Of a stretch of DNA of 41,793 bases, positions 25,886 through 35,224 are shown piece after piece. The notes under the pieces are model-generated. The model ran no database searches. It saw nothing but the letters and a program-made list of their open reading frames with translations, and was not told the DNA's origin. The DNA comes from Acidithiobacillus ferriphilus (GTDB taxonomy: Bacteria > Pseudomonadota > Gammaproteobacteria > Acidithiobacillales > Acidithiobacillaceae). The stretch's first letter is position 1; each line of letters begins with the position of its first letter. Made by a program: the position numbers and the translations under genes. The DNA is taken from positions 1 through 41,793 of the forward strand of contig NZ_JAAZTY010000134.1 in the NCBI RefSeq assembly GCF_018854775.1, written 5' to 3'.

Positions 25886-28800
25886 TTAAAAATCAATTCG
25901 GTAAAATATATTGGCGCCATTCTGGGTGCCGCTCTCCGTCTGTAGTTCGATGTGGCGGGAAATTCGGTAACGCAAGCGTGCCACGGTACCACTACCCAGC
26001 ACGGATTGCCCGACACTGAGATAAAGATCGGGGGTAAGATAATGGCCCAGGGTGACCATAGCACCCGCCAAGCCCGAATTACCATTGGAACTTACGCCAA
26101 CATTAATGCCGCTGCTACTCAGGTTATCGCCGAAGACTGCGGCGCGGCTGGCAGAAAAGAGCGTACCGGCGGCAGCGGAAAGCAATGCATCCTGACTGGC
26201 GAGACCGCTACTCGGAGTACCCAGCACGAGATAGGAGAGGATATCTGTCTGCGACATGGCTGGCTTGGAATAGAGCGCCACCTGGGGCACTTGCAGTGTA
26301 CCGGTGACTTGTACGCCAGCCTCCACGGAGGTGTTGTCCACGGCGAAGCTAGAGGAGCTTTTGATGGTGCGTACCGCCAGCACGTCCAGGTTGGCTTGGT
26401 TCGCGGCACCGCGGAAAAGGATGGAACCACGCCGGAAGGTGAGCGTGTGCCCATAAATCGCATAATGACCATCCACCATGCGCAGCGTGCCATCGACTTG
26501 CGGACTTTGGCCATTGCGTATTTTTACTGCGAGACCACCTACCAGCCGGGCACGCAGCCCGCCGATGACGACTCTCGCATCGTCCCCGAGGGTTACGTGT
26601 ACATTAACACCCAGGGCAGGGCCGCTGTTTTTGTGCTCATTTTTCACAAAAACGACGTCGCCTGAGGGCTTGGGTCCGCTGAAATTCGTACCCAGTATCC
26701 GCAGGTGATCGGTATGTACGTTTCCTTGCACGTCGATTTTCTTCAGAGTCCCGGAAATGCTCAGGTCGGGGCTGACCGCAGCCTGCACCTGCGGCAAATT
26801 GAGCGTCGTGAAGTTCTTCCCGGTGACGTGGAGCGTAAAGTCATTCGCCTGCTGAAGTTGGACGATGCCTGTCCCGGATATCTGGCCCGAGCCAGAGATG
26901 GCCTGCAGTTGATCGATCTTAATCTCTTTTCCATCTCCCACGAGTTGTGCGCCCACGTCACGAACATCCAAACCTGCCTGCGGGACGAAAAAGCCCAGAC
27001 CCTGTAGTTGTGCTGTACCAGTCCATTGCGGATGCGCCCAGGTACCCAGAACCTGTGCGTCTATAGTCCCTTGACCTTGCGGTCGAATCCGCAAGCTCCC
27101 GACCGGGAGGGCGGCAAAAAGTGGTGCACCTACATGCGCCTTTATAATCCCTTGTAGTGGGGCATTGGCATCCCAGTGCCAGGGCAGGGCGAGTGTCGCG
27201 GGGCTGTGGACGGTCACCTGGGCATTACCCCAGTCATCGGCAAGACGAAGGTCGGCAGCAAGCGAGAGGTCTTTTGGCAACCAATGGAGTTGACCGGTAA
27301 ACCGCTGCAAAGAGAGCGTATGCGACGTACCCGCCTGCCGCCACTGCAATTGGGTTTTCTGAAAATCCCAATATCCCTCCGCTTGGCAAACTCCGTGACA
27401 CTGCGCTTGCAGATGCGCATTCAAAAACCCATGGAGCGATGCATCCTCCGCCTGTGCGAAAAAATCCAGCGGTAGAGATTGCAAATCGAGTCCCAAATCG
27501 GCCTGGTTGGTGGCGGGATTATAGTGACCTTGCGCGGTAATCCGGGCAGCATGCGCATCGGCGAAAGCCATTTTTCCGAGCGAAGCAGCACCGTTGGCCC
27601 ATTGCAGGGTGGCTGGGTGGAGTAACTGCCAGTTTCCCAGAGGGATGCTGGTCAATGTGCTCTTCTCCAATTGCAGTCCCCACGCATCGGCCTGATGAGA
27701 CGCCAGCCCGGTGATGGACAGACGGCTTTGTGGCCATTGCGCGTCCAGTCCCAGCGTAAAACGTGTTAATGTTCCGTGCGCATGGGCCTGCAGATCAATG
27801 CGGTGGCCAGCGTATGCCAGTCCCTTTACATTGATCATGGCCTGCAAGGCGTTCGCGGCGCGAAGTTCGGCCTGTGTTTTCAGTGTATTGATCTTTACGC
27901 CACGATAGGCAAGCCCCTGTCCGGTGCCCTCGATTTCTCCGGTCCACTGCGTCTGAGGCCGCGCTACCCAACCCTGAATCAGACTCTTACCCTGGGCACC
28001 GGGAAGTAAACCCTGCCACTGCGCCACGTTGAGGACGAAATGCAGACGTTGTTGTAAATCACCTTGGGCGCTCAGGCTTACCCTCGGACCAAAAAACTGG
28101 GCCTTTTGCAGATCCCACGCACTTCCTGCGAAGTGCACCAACGCCCCACCCTGCAAGGTTTGACGGTAAAGCTGGCTAGGCAGCAATTGCAGCCGCACAT
28201 CACCCGTGATCACTTTAGAAATTTGAGTGGCGTTGACGGTCAGGTCCCCGGAAAAAGTGCCCGGCACCTGGGCCATAATACGCTGTGTTTGCAGGCCCCT
28301 GACTCGAACGTGTCCGGTGACGGTAAGTTGCGGCCGCCACCGGATGGCCAACACCGAAGGCAGCAAATCTGCGCCCAGCAGCTTGCCTGCATAGTGGTAT
28401 TGCAGGTTTTGGCGATTGCCGTTTACGTTGCCCTGAATACCGCCGAGTTTGGGATCACCGCGCAGTGCCAGTTGTCCTTGATAACGCTGAGTGTTCCCCC
28501 GCAAATTCAAACTGAAGGCTACCGCACCCACCGGTAATGTGCTGGGCAGCGCTTTTGCCAGAATCTGCTCGAAGCCGCCACTGATCTGGTAACTCCCTGC
28601 AGTATTGCGGGGCAAATCAAGGCGCCAATGCCCCTGTGCGGGTTTCTGGAGCGCAGGATTACTGAGCCGTAGCGACTCGAGCAAAACCTGCTGTGGGGAG
28701 ATCTGCGTCCTACCGCTCAAAGTCGTCAGTTGCTTGTTTTCTTGTACCTGAATATTCAAGGGACCGCCAAATGTCTGGGCCGAAATGCCGTGCCAGTGTG

Positions 28801-29440
28801 TTTTCCAACTTACGGTCAACGGGTTGGTGGCACTGCCTTGTTTCCATACACCCAGACTTTGCAGCCCGCGCTCTCCCATTTGCAGGTCTGCCGTAAGCTG
28901 GAGTCTGCCCTGGGGCATCTCCGCCGACAGGTGTTTGATGTGCAGATTGCCACGCCGCCAGGCCAACTCGGAAAATATCGCCAGAGAGAGGACGAAGGGC
29001 TTCTGCGTTCCTTGCCATATGCGCAGGACCGTACAAGTAACCGGGCTCAATTTCAGGTCGATGAGACGGGTCCACAGAGGCAATGCAGGCCAGCGCAAAT
29101 GAATAGGACTGGGTTTATCAGAGGGCGTCGGCAGGTGCAGATCGGCCTGGTGAAGCTGGAAATCGGTAAAGTCGACTTCTCCCCAGAGCAAATGGGCAGG
29201 ATGCAAGTGCCACTGCAAAGATTGCGCACGAAAGCGCATGTCCGCACTATGCCAGGAAATGCCGGAAAGCCGCATCTTGCCGGTAAGCGAGCCTTTTACC
29301 TGTTTGATCTGTAAGTTTGGGACCTGCGCTAACGCCCACTGTGCACCGTGGCTGGTAGTGAGCAGCCAGACCAGGACGGTGGCCAGCGTGATCAGGACCA
29401 GCAGCACACCGGCAATAAAACCGTGGCGGATGCGTATCAC
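25886..29440 (-). CDS. tamB: translocation and assembly module inner-membrane subunit TamB
   Basis: TamB is a very long periplasm-spanning beta-groove protein that works with TamA, in autotransporter assembly and lipid transport to the outer membrane. The 1184-residue protein has an N-terminal membrane anchor (GFIAGVLLVLITLATVLVWL), a long stretch of repeated beta-strand segments, and the C-terminal DUF490/TamB domain from about residue 880 with LRMVDGHYAIYGHTLTFRRG and TDILSYLVLGTPSSG, ending in a terminal Phe (NIFYRIDF). Length is close to E. coli TamB (1259). The GTG start overlaps the tamA stop by four bases (GTGA). Confidence 0.95.
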   Translation of the reverse strand: MIRIRHGFIAGVLLVLITLATVLVWLLTTSHGAQWALAQVPNLQIKQVKGSLTGKMRLSGISWHSADMRFRAQSLQWHLHPAHLLWGEVDFTDFQLHQADLHLPTPSDKPSPIHLRWPALPLWTRLIDLKLSPVTCTVLRIWQGTQKPFVLSLAIFSELAWRRGNLHIKHLSAEMPQGRLQLTADLQMGERGLQSLGVWKQGSATNPLTVSWKTHWHGISAQTFGGPLNIQVQENKQLTTLSGRTQISPQQVLLESLRLSNPALQKPAQGHWRLDLPRNTAGSYQISGGFEQILAKALPSTLPVGAVAFSLNLRGNTQRYQGQLALRGDPKLGGIQGNVNGNRQNLQYHYAGKLLGADLLPSVLAIRWRPQLTVTGHVRVRGLQTQRIMAQVPGTFSGDLTVNATQISKVITGDVRLQLLPSQLYRQTLQGGALVHFAGSAWDLQKAQFFGPRVSLSAQGDLQQRLHFVLNVAQWQGLLPGAQGKSLIQGWVARPQTQWTGEIEGTGQGLAYRGVKINTLKTQAELRAANALQAMINVKGLAYAGHRIDLQAHAHGTLTRFTLGLDAQWPQSRLSITGLASHQADAWGLQLEKSTLTSIPLGNWQLLHPATLQWANGAASLGKMAFADAHAARITAQGHYNPATNQADLGLDLQSLPLDFFAQAEDASLHGFLNAHLQAQCHGVCQAEGYWDFQKTQLQWRQAGTSHTLSLQRFTGQLHWLPKDLSLAADLRLADDWGNAQVTVHSPATLALPWHWDANAPLQGIIKAHVGAPLFAALPVGSLRIRPQGQGTIDAQVLGTWAHPQWTGTAQLQGLGFFVPQAGLDVRDVGAQLVGDGKEIKIDQLQAISGSGQISGTGIVQLQQANDFTLHVTGKNFTTLNLPQVQAAVSPDLSISGTLKKIDVQGNVHTDHLRILGTNFSGPKPSGDVVFVKNEHKNSGPALGVNVHVTLGDDARVVIGGLRARLVGGLAVKIRNGQSPQVDGTLRMVDGHYAIYGHTLTFRRGSILFRGAANQANLDVLAVRTIKSSSSFAVDNTSVEAGVQVTGTLQVPQVALYSKPAMSQTDILSYLVLGTPSSGLASQDALLSAAAGTLFSASRAAVFGDNLSSSGINVGVSSNGNSGLAGAMVTLGHYLTPDLYLSVGQSVLGSGTVARLRYRISRHIELQTESGTQNGANIFYRIDF

Positions 29441-31245
29441 AGGCTGAAACCTACCGAGAAGGCGATGCGGACTGCGGGCGCTTGCGGGGCAACCAAGGGA
29501 TGCGCCAAGTCAAAGCGTATGGGTCCGACAGGGGAATACCAGCGCACGCCCAGCCCAACATCTTGAAGGGCATGGAAACTGGACCAACTGTTGAAAGCAT
29601 TACCCACATCATAAAATGCGACGACAGCCCAGTCTTTAGTGACAAAGCGCTGAATATCGAAGCCACCAACGGCGAGGAGACGCCCACCTTCCACCGCACC
29701 ATCCACAGCGAATGGTCCCTGCGATTGATAAGCATAACCGGGCAGGCTATTTTGACCACCCGCGAAAAATCGCAGATTGGGTGGTAGTTCGCTAATGGGT
29801 CCGGTTAACCACATTGCCCCCAGCTTGGCACGGGTGCCAAGAACCCAGTTCCGACTCAAGCGCTTGCGCCATTCTCCCTGAGCACTAAAACGGACGAAAT
29901 TCGCATCGCTACCCCATACCTTGCTGGCACCCTCAACCCGGGCCGTCAGTATGTAGCCGGCTATGGGGCGCAAAATATCGCGAAAATCTTGCATGCTGTA
30001 TTGTACGGAAGGATAAATATAAAAGCTGTTATTAAATTGCCCAGCCACATTGTAGTTGGCTTTCTCAGAATTAATTAATGCCTCTATGGTTGCACTGTTA
30101 CTAAGACTGTTTTCGTTGCGCAATGACCACTGTCGACCAGCACTGGCGAGAATTTCGTTACTGTTATAGGCGGTCAGATTTTGGTTCTGATAACTGGCTT
30201 GGGCAATATATTCAGATCTCAGATGCGCACCAACCGGCCAGCTGTAGGTGACGCTGGCATTGCGATTCAGTTGCGCCGCCAAAATGGAAACGCGGACATG
30301 CTGCGCTTGATCAAAAGCATTATAATTATCGTAGATAACTGCTGCATTTGGCCCAATATTAGTGCTGTAACCTGCACCTATTTTCAGATGCTGTGCCGAC
30401 ATGCTTTTCAAATCGACGGTAACGGGTATGGCGTCGTTTTTTGCTTTATCCAGATCGCTAGTTACTGAGATATCGGAGAATCGGTCGGCGTTGCGCAAAT
30501 TACTCTGGGTGAGTGCCAGGGCTTTGGGCGAATACCAGTCCCCGGTCTTGAAAGAGAGATACCGCTGAATGAACCAACGCGGATAGTGTTCCGCACCGGT
30601 GATTTTAATATCCCCAAAGTGGAAGCGGGGGCCGGTATTGAGCCACAGGTAAATATCAGCCCAGAATTGATCGCGATCCATACGGATTTCATGACGCGAA
30701 TAATCGGCATGGGCGTAGCCGCGCGCGTTGAGGAACGATAGAACTTTGCCCTTCCATTCCTCATAGGTAATCTGATCAAGAATATCTTCTTTGTGTAGTG
30801 GAAATTGGGTAAATAGCTTTTGTAAGGCAGGGAGATTATGACCTGCGCCCGCTGATTTCAGGTCGATTTTGCGAACCAGGATGGGCCGACCGAGAGTTAC
30901 GGAAAAGATGATGAGATATTTCCCATGTGCGCCCTTTTCACGGCGCTCCGTCCAATGCGCGCTATAGTAGCCGTAGGCTTCGAGCGCATCCTTGAGGCGC
31001 AAACTCGCTGACATCTCCGTCTCTTCCAAACGGTCCGCCTGCGACCCGATGACCACGAAGGGGAGGGCATGAGCGAGCTTCTCCGCCAAAGGCCCAGAAA
31101 CCCCATCCACCAAAAAATGTACATCGTCGGCGTCAGCCACTCCGCAGTACAGCAGCGAAGCGCCCAACCCTGCAAGCAATAAGCCACAGCGCAGGTTGCT
31201 CAGGCGATGTCGCCTCGCCTTATTATCCCGCCTGACTGTGCCCAG
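29437..31245 (-). CDS. tamA: translocation and assembly module outer-membrane subunit TamA
   Basis: TamA is an Omp85-family outer-membrane protein with periplasmic POTRA domains and a 16-strand beta barrel. POTRA-like sequence lies up to about residue 250; the barrel includes the conserved Omp85 motif region FFAGGQNSLPGYAYQSQGPF and VRWYSPVGPIRFDLAHPL. The start needs care. A TTG at 31179 would cut the signal peptide short. The frame is open further upstream and gives a complete signal peptide (basic RRDNKARRHRLSN, then CGLLLAGLGASLLYCGVADA). The only site with a good ribosome-binding sequence, AGGAGG four nt ahead, is a CTG at 31245. A rare CTG start is therefore proposed; length would be 602 residues. 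Confidence 0.9.
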   Translation of the reverse strand: MGTVRRDNKARRHRLSNLRCGLLLAGLGASLLYCGVADADDVHFLVDGVSGPLAEKLAHALPFVVIGSQADRLEETEMSASLRLKDALEAYGYYSAHWTERREKGAHGKYLIIFSVTLGRPILVRKIDLKSAGAGHNLPALQKLFTQFPLHKEDILDQITYEEWKGKVLSFLNARGYAHADYSRHEIRMDRDQFWADIYLWLNTGPRFHFGDIKITGAEHYPRWFIQRYLSFKTGDWYSPKALALTQSNLRNADRFSDISVTSDLDKAKNDAIPVTVDLKSMSAQHLKIGAGYSTNIGPNAAVIYDNYNAFDQAQHVRVSILAAQLNRNASVTYSWPVGAHLRSEYIAQASYQNQNLTAYNSNEILASAGRQWSLRNENSLSNSATIEALINSEKANYNVAGQFNNSFYIYPSVQYSMQDFRDILRPIAGYILTARVEGASKVWGSDANFVRFSAQGEWRKRLSRNWVLGTRAKLGAMWLTGPISELPPNLRFFAGGQNSLPGYAYQSQGPFAVDGAVEGGRLLAVGGFDIQRFVTKDWAVVAFYDVGNAFNSWSSFHALQDVGLGVRWYSPVGPIRFDLAHPLVAPQAPAVRIAFSVGFSL

Positions 31246-31456
31246 AAGACCTCCTGCCCTTAGCTGTCATCCATTTTTGGATATCACGCCACAAAGAAAG
31301 CGTCGGAGCAAGGTAAACAGTGCCGCTCACAGCGTGATGATTTGCTGAGTTTAGCACGATTCATGGAGGTGACAGGTGCAGGTTGAGGGGTGCGCAACAG
31401 CACCTTAATTCCTTGACGGGATCAGGCAGTGTTGGCAAACGCTTGTAGGAAGGCGG
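31246..31456. other. upstream region of tamA, no recognised feature
   Basis: About 210 bp between tamA and the small membrane protein gene. Apart from the tamA ribosome-binding site AGGAGG at 31250-31255 (minus strand) nothing distinctive is seen. Confidence 0.5.
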
Positions 31457-31720
31457 TCATCGACGGATGTTATCAAAAGGCGGACGCGGATGATGAATCT
31501 CCCGATAGTCGGTGACCACGATGTCCGTATGTATCCCTTTGCGCATTTTCCGCCGTTGCCACCAGAGGAAAAGCATCCCGCCAGCCCCGAGTATGGCAAC
31601 GGCGACGACCACAAAAATAGCGAAAAAGAACAGACCGACCAGCAGGACCATGCTCATCATCACCGCGAGCAGGCGCACCCACCACGGACTCCGACTACTG
31701 AACGATTGGTAGTAACTCAT
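31457..31720 (-). CDS. small two-helix membrane protein
   Basis: An 87-residue protein with a polar N-terminus (MSYYQSFSSRSPWW), a strongly hydrophobic region at about 15-52 (two helices, AVMMSMVLLVGLFFFAIFVV and VAVAILGAGGMLFLWW), then a basic QRRKMRKG and a polar tail YREIHHPRPPFDNIRR. GGGAG lies five nt upstream of the ATG. No family is recognised. It is monocistronic, with two hairpins about 40-80 bp upstream. Confidence 0.72.
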   Translation of the reverse strand: MSYYQSFSSRSPWWVRLLAVMMSMVLLVGLFFFAIFVVVAVAILGAGGMLFLWWQRRKMRKGIHTDIVVTDYREIHHPRPPFDNIRR

Positions 31721-31757
31721 TACGCTCCCTTGAAATTTTTACAGTGTAAAGTATACG

Positions 31758-31802
31758 TTCAGACCTTGATCCAAGGTCTGAAGTTCATTTAGATCTGAAC
31801 TT
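31758..31802. repeat. two adjacent inverted repeats sharing TCTGAA/TTCAGA
   Basis: TTCAGACCTTG (31758-31768) and CAAGGTCTGAA (31772-31782) form a perfect 11-bp stem with a 3-nt loop. AAGTTCA (31781-31787) and TGAACTT (31796-31802) form a second stem overlapping its edge. No U-tract follows. They sit in the promoter region of the small membrane protein gene, so an operator is as likely as a terminator. Confidence 0.5.
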
Positions 31803-31888
31803 AGATTGTTCCCCGGTTGCGGTCACGAAATCTAATTTAACATAATAAGTATTATGCGAATATTAGACATTGACTCTTTCTGCTGGGA

Positions 31889-33121
31889 CTACATGTCCGC
31901 GGAACCTAGTGCCGGTATGGATTTCTGATGATCTTTAAACAGGGCTATAGGCATACGCAGCGCTAGCCACAAACTGGGTAGTGCCGCAACAAATGCCAGT
32001 AGAAAGAATTCCACAAATCCTACCCGTGCTGCAAGAAAGCCGCTAAACCCACCGACGACAGTGGCTGCCACGGACATCAGGGCGGAGCCAATAGCGAAGT
32101 GCGTCGCCTGATAGCTGCCCTGGCAGCGCTGCATGAGAAAGACCATCAAAACGGCGGTGCCGAGACCCGCCGCCAACTGCTCAAAGGCCACAGTAACGCC
32201 GACCCACCAAACAGAAGGCGTTGCCCAAGCTAGCCACGCATAGGCGGGGATCGCCAAAGACTGTATAAAAGTCAGCGGAAATAGTGCACTGCGCAACCCC
32301 CTGCGAGATATAATGAAGCCCCCCAGCAATGCGCCCCCAATACCCGTCACGGTGCCTACCGTACCGGTAAGAATGCCGCGCGTCACCAAACCATAGCCCA
32401 GGTGGTTAAGGAATGGTGCCACCATCGCAAACATCATGGCGTCACCAGCACGAAAAAGCAGGATGAAGGCCAAGGCCCACACTATTCCCGGTTGCTGTAT
32501 GTATGTCGAAAAGGCTTCACGTACCGCACGCCATCGTTGCCCTTGATGACTCGTGGCTACGGGTGGTGGTGGAAGTATGTGCTTATGAAAAGCCGCCAGC
32601 CCCCACATCATCGCCGCTGCCGCTAAAAAACAAGCCGTCCAAGACACCCATCCAGCAAGGATAACGAGGGCACCATTCCCCACCAACATGGCCACCCGAT
32701 AGGCGGCGACCCGTATTCCCGAAAATGCTGCCTGATCAGACGGATTAAGTATCTGAATATAATAGCCATCTACAGACATGTCATGAGTGGCGGACATGAA
32801 GGCCATTAACACAAAGATTTTAGTGGCGAGATCCAGATTCAGGTGCTGCGCGGGCCAAACCAGCAAGGCTGTTACAGCACCCAGAATAATTTCCATCATT
32901 ATCAGCCAACGCTTTTTATTGGCAAAAAGGTCGATTAATGGGCTCCAGAATAATTTGAGGTTCCAAGGCAGACCGAAAAAAGAGAGCAGTCCAATGATCT
33001 GCAAACTGGCTCCGGCATAAGTAAAAAACTGCACAGATACCTGCTGCACCAGCGAATAAGGTAGCCCTTCTGCGTAATAGGTGCTAGCAATCCAATTGAA
33101 TGTTTTAAACTTTTTTCGCAA
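31889..33121 (-). CDS. AmpG-like MFS permease
   Basis: The 410-residue protein has about 12 membrane helices and the N-terminal segment YYAEGLPYSLVQQVSVQFFT typical of AmpG/PAT-type permeases, followed by GLPWNLKLFWSPLIDLF, the conserved loop of that group. AmpG imports GlcNAc-anhydro-muropeptides for cell-wall recycling; related members carry other solutes, so the substrate is inferred. The start is TTG at 33121: an in-frame stop lies directly upstream (TGA CCC TTG), so no earlier start is possible. No clear ribosome site is visible there. Confidence 0.85.
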   Translation of the reverse strand: MRKKFKTFNWIASTYYAEGLPYSLVQQVSVQFFTYAGASLQIIGLLSFFGLPWNLKLFWSPLIDLFANKKRWLIMMEIILGAVTALLVWPAQHLNLDLATKIFVLMAFMSATHDMSVDGYYIQILNPSDQAAFSGIRVAAYRVAMLVGNGALVILAGWVSWTACFLAAAAMMWGLAAFHKHILPPPPVATSHQGQRWRAVREAFSTYIQQPGIVWALAFILLFRAGDAMMFAMVAPFLNHLGYGLVTRGILTGTVGTVTGIGGALLGGFIISRRGLRSALFPLTFIQSLAIPAYAWLAWATPSVWWVGVTVAFEQLAAGLGTAVLMVFLMQRCQGSYQATHFAIGSALMSVAATVVGGFSGFLAARVGFVEFFLLAFVAALPSLWLALRMPIALFKDHQKSIPALGSADM

Positions 33122-33516
33122 GGGTCATCCGAATCGACGTATGATACGGGCATTGTAGCATGCGTCGCTGCCCACCACCCGGCATGCGAACCCGCTAGAA
33201 CTTATTAATCATACCTGCAGGAATGTGTCCATGCTGCCCATAGCACAAGAGCTATAAAAGCCCCCCGCATGCGGGGGGCTTTTATACGGCTCAAAAACCC
33301 GTTAAGGTAGCGCGGTTCACGTAGCCGCCCAAGCAAGGCAGGACGAACCACTTTGGCAATAACTTAGGGCAGGCAGAACAGCCCTTGAACTCTGCCAGGG
33401 ACTTCGCTTTGGCCATCTTTGACGGCGAGGCGGTAGCCCCCATGCTGTCATCACACTCTGGGTATATCCAGAACCCTAGTCATCCTCATAGTCGAACCAT
33501 CACTCGGCGCGGCTTA
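33122..33516. other. 395-bp gene-free region with a strong terminator
   Basis: It holds the perfect palindromic terminator at 33254-33285 (listed separately). The part between 33286 and 33516 shows no recognised gene; a plus-strand frame reading FDGEAVAPMLSSHSGYIQNP looks protein-like for about 20 residues but has no family I know. Confidence 0.5.
33254..33285. terminator. bidirectional rho-independent terminator
   Basis: A perfect 32-bp palindrome with half-site ATAAAAGCCCCCCGCA: a GC-rich stem flanked by A and T runs on both strands. It would stop minus-strand transcripts from the lipoprotein gene before the AmpG-like gene. Confidence 0.88.
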
Positions 33517-33765
33517 TTAGCCCGCAGAAGAAGTATCACTGCTGGTGGCACTTGCGTCAGGTGCCGCAGATTCCATCGGCATAGTAGCATCGCTGCTGCT
33601 GGTCGTGGTGGTGGTCGCCGGGGCAGCGGATTCGGTGGTGGTAGTGTCACTACTGCCAGAAGCAGCAGTGGTATTTTCCTTTTTAGCACACGCCGAAGCA
33701 AGCGCGATGGCACTGGCGACAAGGATGATCCGGGCAACAGGCTTAATCTTAGCAATATCCAACAT
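33517..33765 (-). CDS. small Ser/Thr/Ala-rich putative lipoprotein
   Basis: An 82-residue protein. The N-terminal 26 residues form a signal peptide with hydrophobic core ARIILVASAIALASAC; the Cys of ASAC is a probable lipidation site, though Ala rather than Leu is at -3. The mature part is a low-complexity tail of Ser, Thr, Ala and Pro (TTTTESAAPATTTTTSSS), with AAP-containing repeats and no folded domain. AAGGAGA lies ten nt upstream of the ATG. Such tails act as flexible linkers or glycan acceptors in other surface proteins; function is unknown. Confidence 0.7.
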   Translation of the reverse strand: MLDIAKIKPVARIILVASAIALASACAKKENTTAASGSSDTTTTESAAPATTTTTSSSDATMPMESAAPDASATSSDTSSAG

Positions 33766-34061
33766 GTTTTAAACTCTCCTTACGTAGGTTACACGAGATG
33801 ACAGCGTCAGTAGCTAAATGGTATAGCGCAAATGACATCAGCATGGTAGCACTAATTTCTCCTGTGCCAAATACCACCGATCGCAGCGCAAGCAAACGCT
33901 CACAGACCAAACGTGCTACAATCGCCACATGATCAGTGGCGTGAACCCATCTGATACCCGAAGAGCAGTTTGACCGTGGTGTCGATACCAGTCCTTGTGC
34001 GTTCAGCGATATCACGAATAAACCGAGGGTTATGCCGTTTTGCATGACCTGTTCGCGCAGA
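33766..34061. other. 296-bp region between the lipoprotein and PAP2 genes, nothing recognised
   Basis: No gene with a ribosome site or known family is visible. It presumably holds the lipoprotein-gene promoter and the end of the PAP2 transcript. Confidence 0.5.
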
Positions 34062-34715
34062 TTACTGGCGATTATAGAATGACAGATAGGCCGTCAGTCC
34101 CCCTAGCGTTAGACCTGCCAGCACATCCACCGCCACATGCTGACGTAAGGCCAGGGTGGAATATGCGATACCAACACACCATATCCAATTGAAGAGGAGT
34201 ACCCACAGCGGTGCGCTAAAGCGGCGTAGCAAGTGATGTAACCAGATACCCGAAAAAACGGCGGTGGCGACATGCAGCGAAGGGCAGGCATTGCCAGAAG
34301 CATCCATGCTTTTAAGGAAATCCACGTCGGGATAATGAGCCCAGTCGATATGGCTTGCGGGTACCACTGTGGGCCAGAAGTAGAAGATGATCAGTCCTAC
34401 AAGGCATGTCCCGGCAATGGCCACGCCGTAGTCATACAGCTCGCGCCGCGTTGCTAGCAATGCCGGGGGAAGGGAGACATAGACCCACAGTGACAGATAT
34501 ATGGGCAACGCCAGGGGTTGAAAGCCGATCAGATGATCCAGCAAGGTCCTTGGCATCACCGTTGGCGGATAGGCAGGGTCTTTGAGCAAATAGAAGTAGG
34601 CACCGAAAAATAGGCTAATGAAAAGCGTCGTTCCGATACTTTTGAGATACACATGCCTGGGTATTACCACTACGACTTGACGGTACCAGGGCGCCTGCTG
34701 ACTATTTTCGTTCAA
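34062..34715 (-). CDS. PAP2-family membrane phosphatase
   Basis: The 217-residue membrane protein has about six helices and the last two motifs of the PAP2 superfamily: CPSLHVATA (His as proton donor) near residue 145 and LRQHVAVDVLAG (nucleophilic His and Asp) near 190. The first motif (K-x6-RP) is not evident, as in the more distant inositol-phosphorylceramide-synthase-like subgroup. It would remove phosphate from a lipid such as phosphatidate, undecaprenyl pyrophosphate or a related substrate on the periplasmic face. It stands alone. Confidence 0.83.
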   Translation of the reverse strand: MNENSQQAPWYRQVVVVIPRHVYLKSIGTTLFISLFFGAYFYLLKDPAYPPTVMPRTLLDHLIGFQPLALPIYLSLWVYVSLPPALLATRRELYDYGVAIAGTCLVGLIIFYFWPTVVPASHIDWAHYPDVDFLKSMDASGNACPSLHVATAVFSGIWLHHLLRRFSAPLWVLLFNWIWCVGIAYSTLALRQHVAVDVLAGLTLGGLTAYLSFYNRQ

Positions 34716-35138
34716 GTCTTGATCTCCAGAGCCGGTTAAGCGCTAGTGTAAGTGTATCGCGGTAAGGATACCCATTACTGGACACCCCCGCACAGATCCC
34801 GACGGGTACAATTCACGCGCCGGGATCCCACCTTGGGTGCTTTGACGGCAAGCCTCTGATTTGGCCAACAACACTGGGGCCGGCGCGTGCGCAGCCTTGT
34901 TCGTCGCTACGTCGCAAACGCCGCCTGAATATCACGCGTTGTTGCGCCGCTTGCGATGAGCGCACGCACGATGCCAGCGGTTTATGCTACTTACCCGGGC
35001 CAAAGAATATAGTCAGTATCGACATAAACACAAGAGGCATTTGCAAGGTGACCGGCGCCGGGGCATGCGCCTGAAACCCGGCCAGAACCTGCCCGTCTTA
35101 GCTCAATATAAAGCACTTTCGCCGGTAAAAGGGCGATA
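34716..35138. other. gene-free region between PAP2 and rusticyanin genes
   Basis: More than 400 bp without a recognisable gene. A minus-strand frame around 34900-34990 reads GIVRALIASGATTRDIQAAF, similar in style to a recombinase helix-turn-helix tail, but it is interrupted by stops; it may be a decayed gene. Confidence 0.4.
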
Positions 35139-35163
35139 AAAAACCCGGCGAAGCCGGGCTGAT
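35138..35163 (-). terminator. rho-independent terminator of the rusticyanin gene
   Basis: On the minus strand AGCCCGGC, TTC, GCCGGG then TTTTTTA forms a strong GC hairpin with U-tract about 65 nt after the rusticyanin stop. Confidence 0.85.
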
Positions 35164-35224
35164 CGTCTAAATTAGAGATTTGTAGTATAGAAAATTCGGA
35201 ATAGGCAGACCCGCGAACGCGGTT

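Noticed and set aside
26000-29300. Several long plus-strand frames across tamB
   Set aside because: They are antisense to a full-length TamB with clear family features.
33385-33801. Plus-strand Gly/Ser/Val-rich frame opposite the lipoprotein gene
   Set aside because: Most of it is antisense to the low-complexity lipoprotein; no ribosome site.
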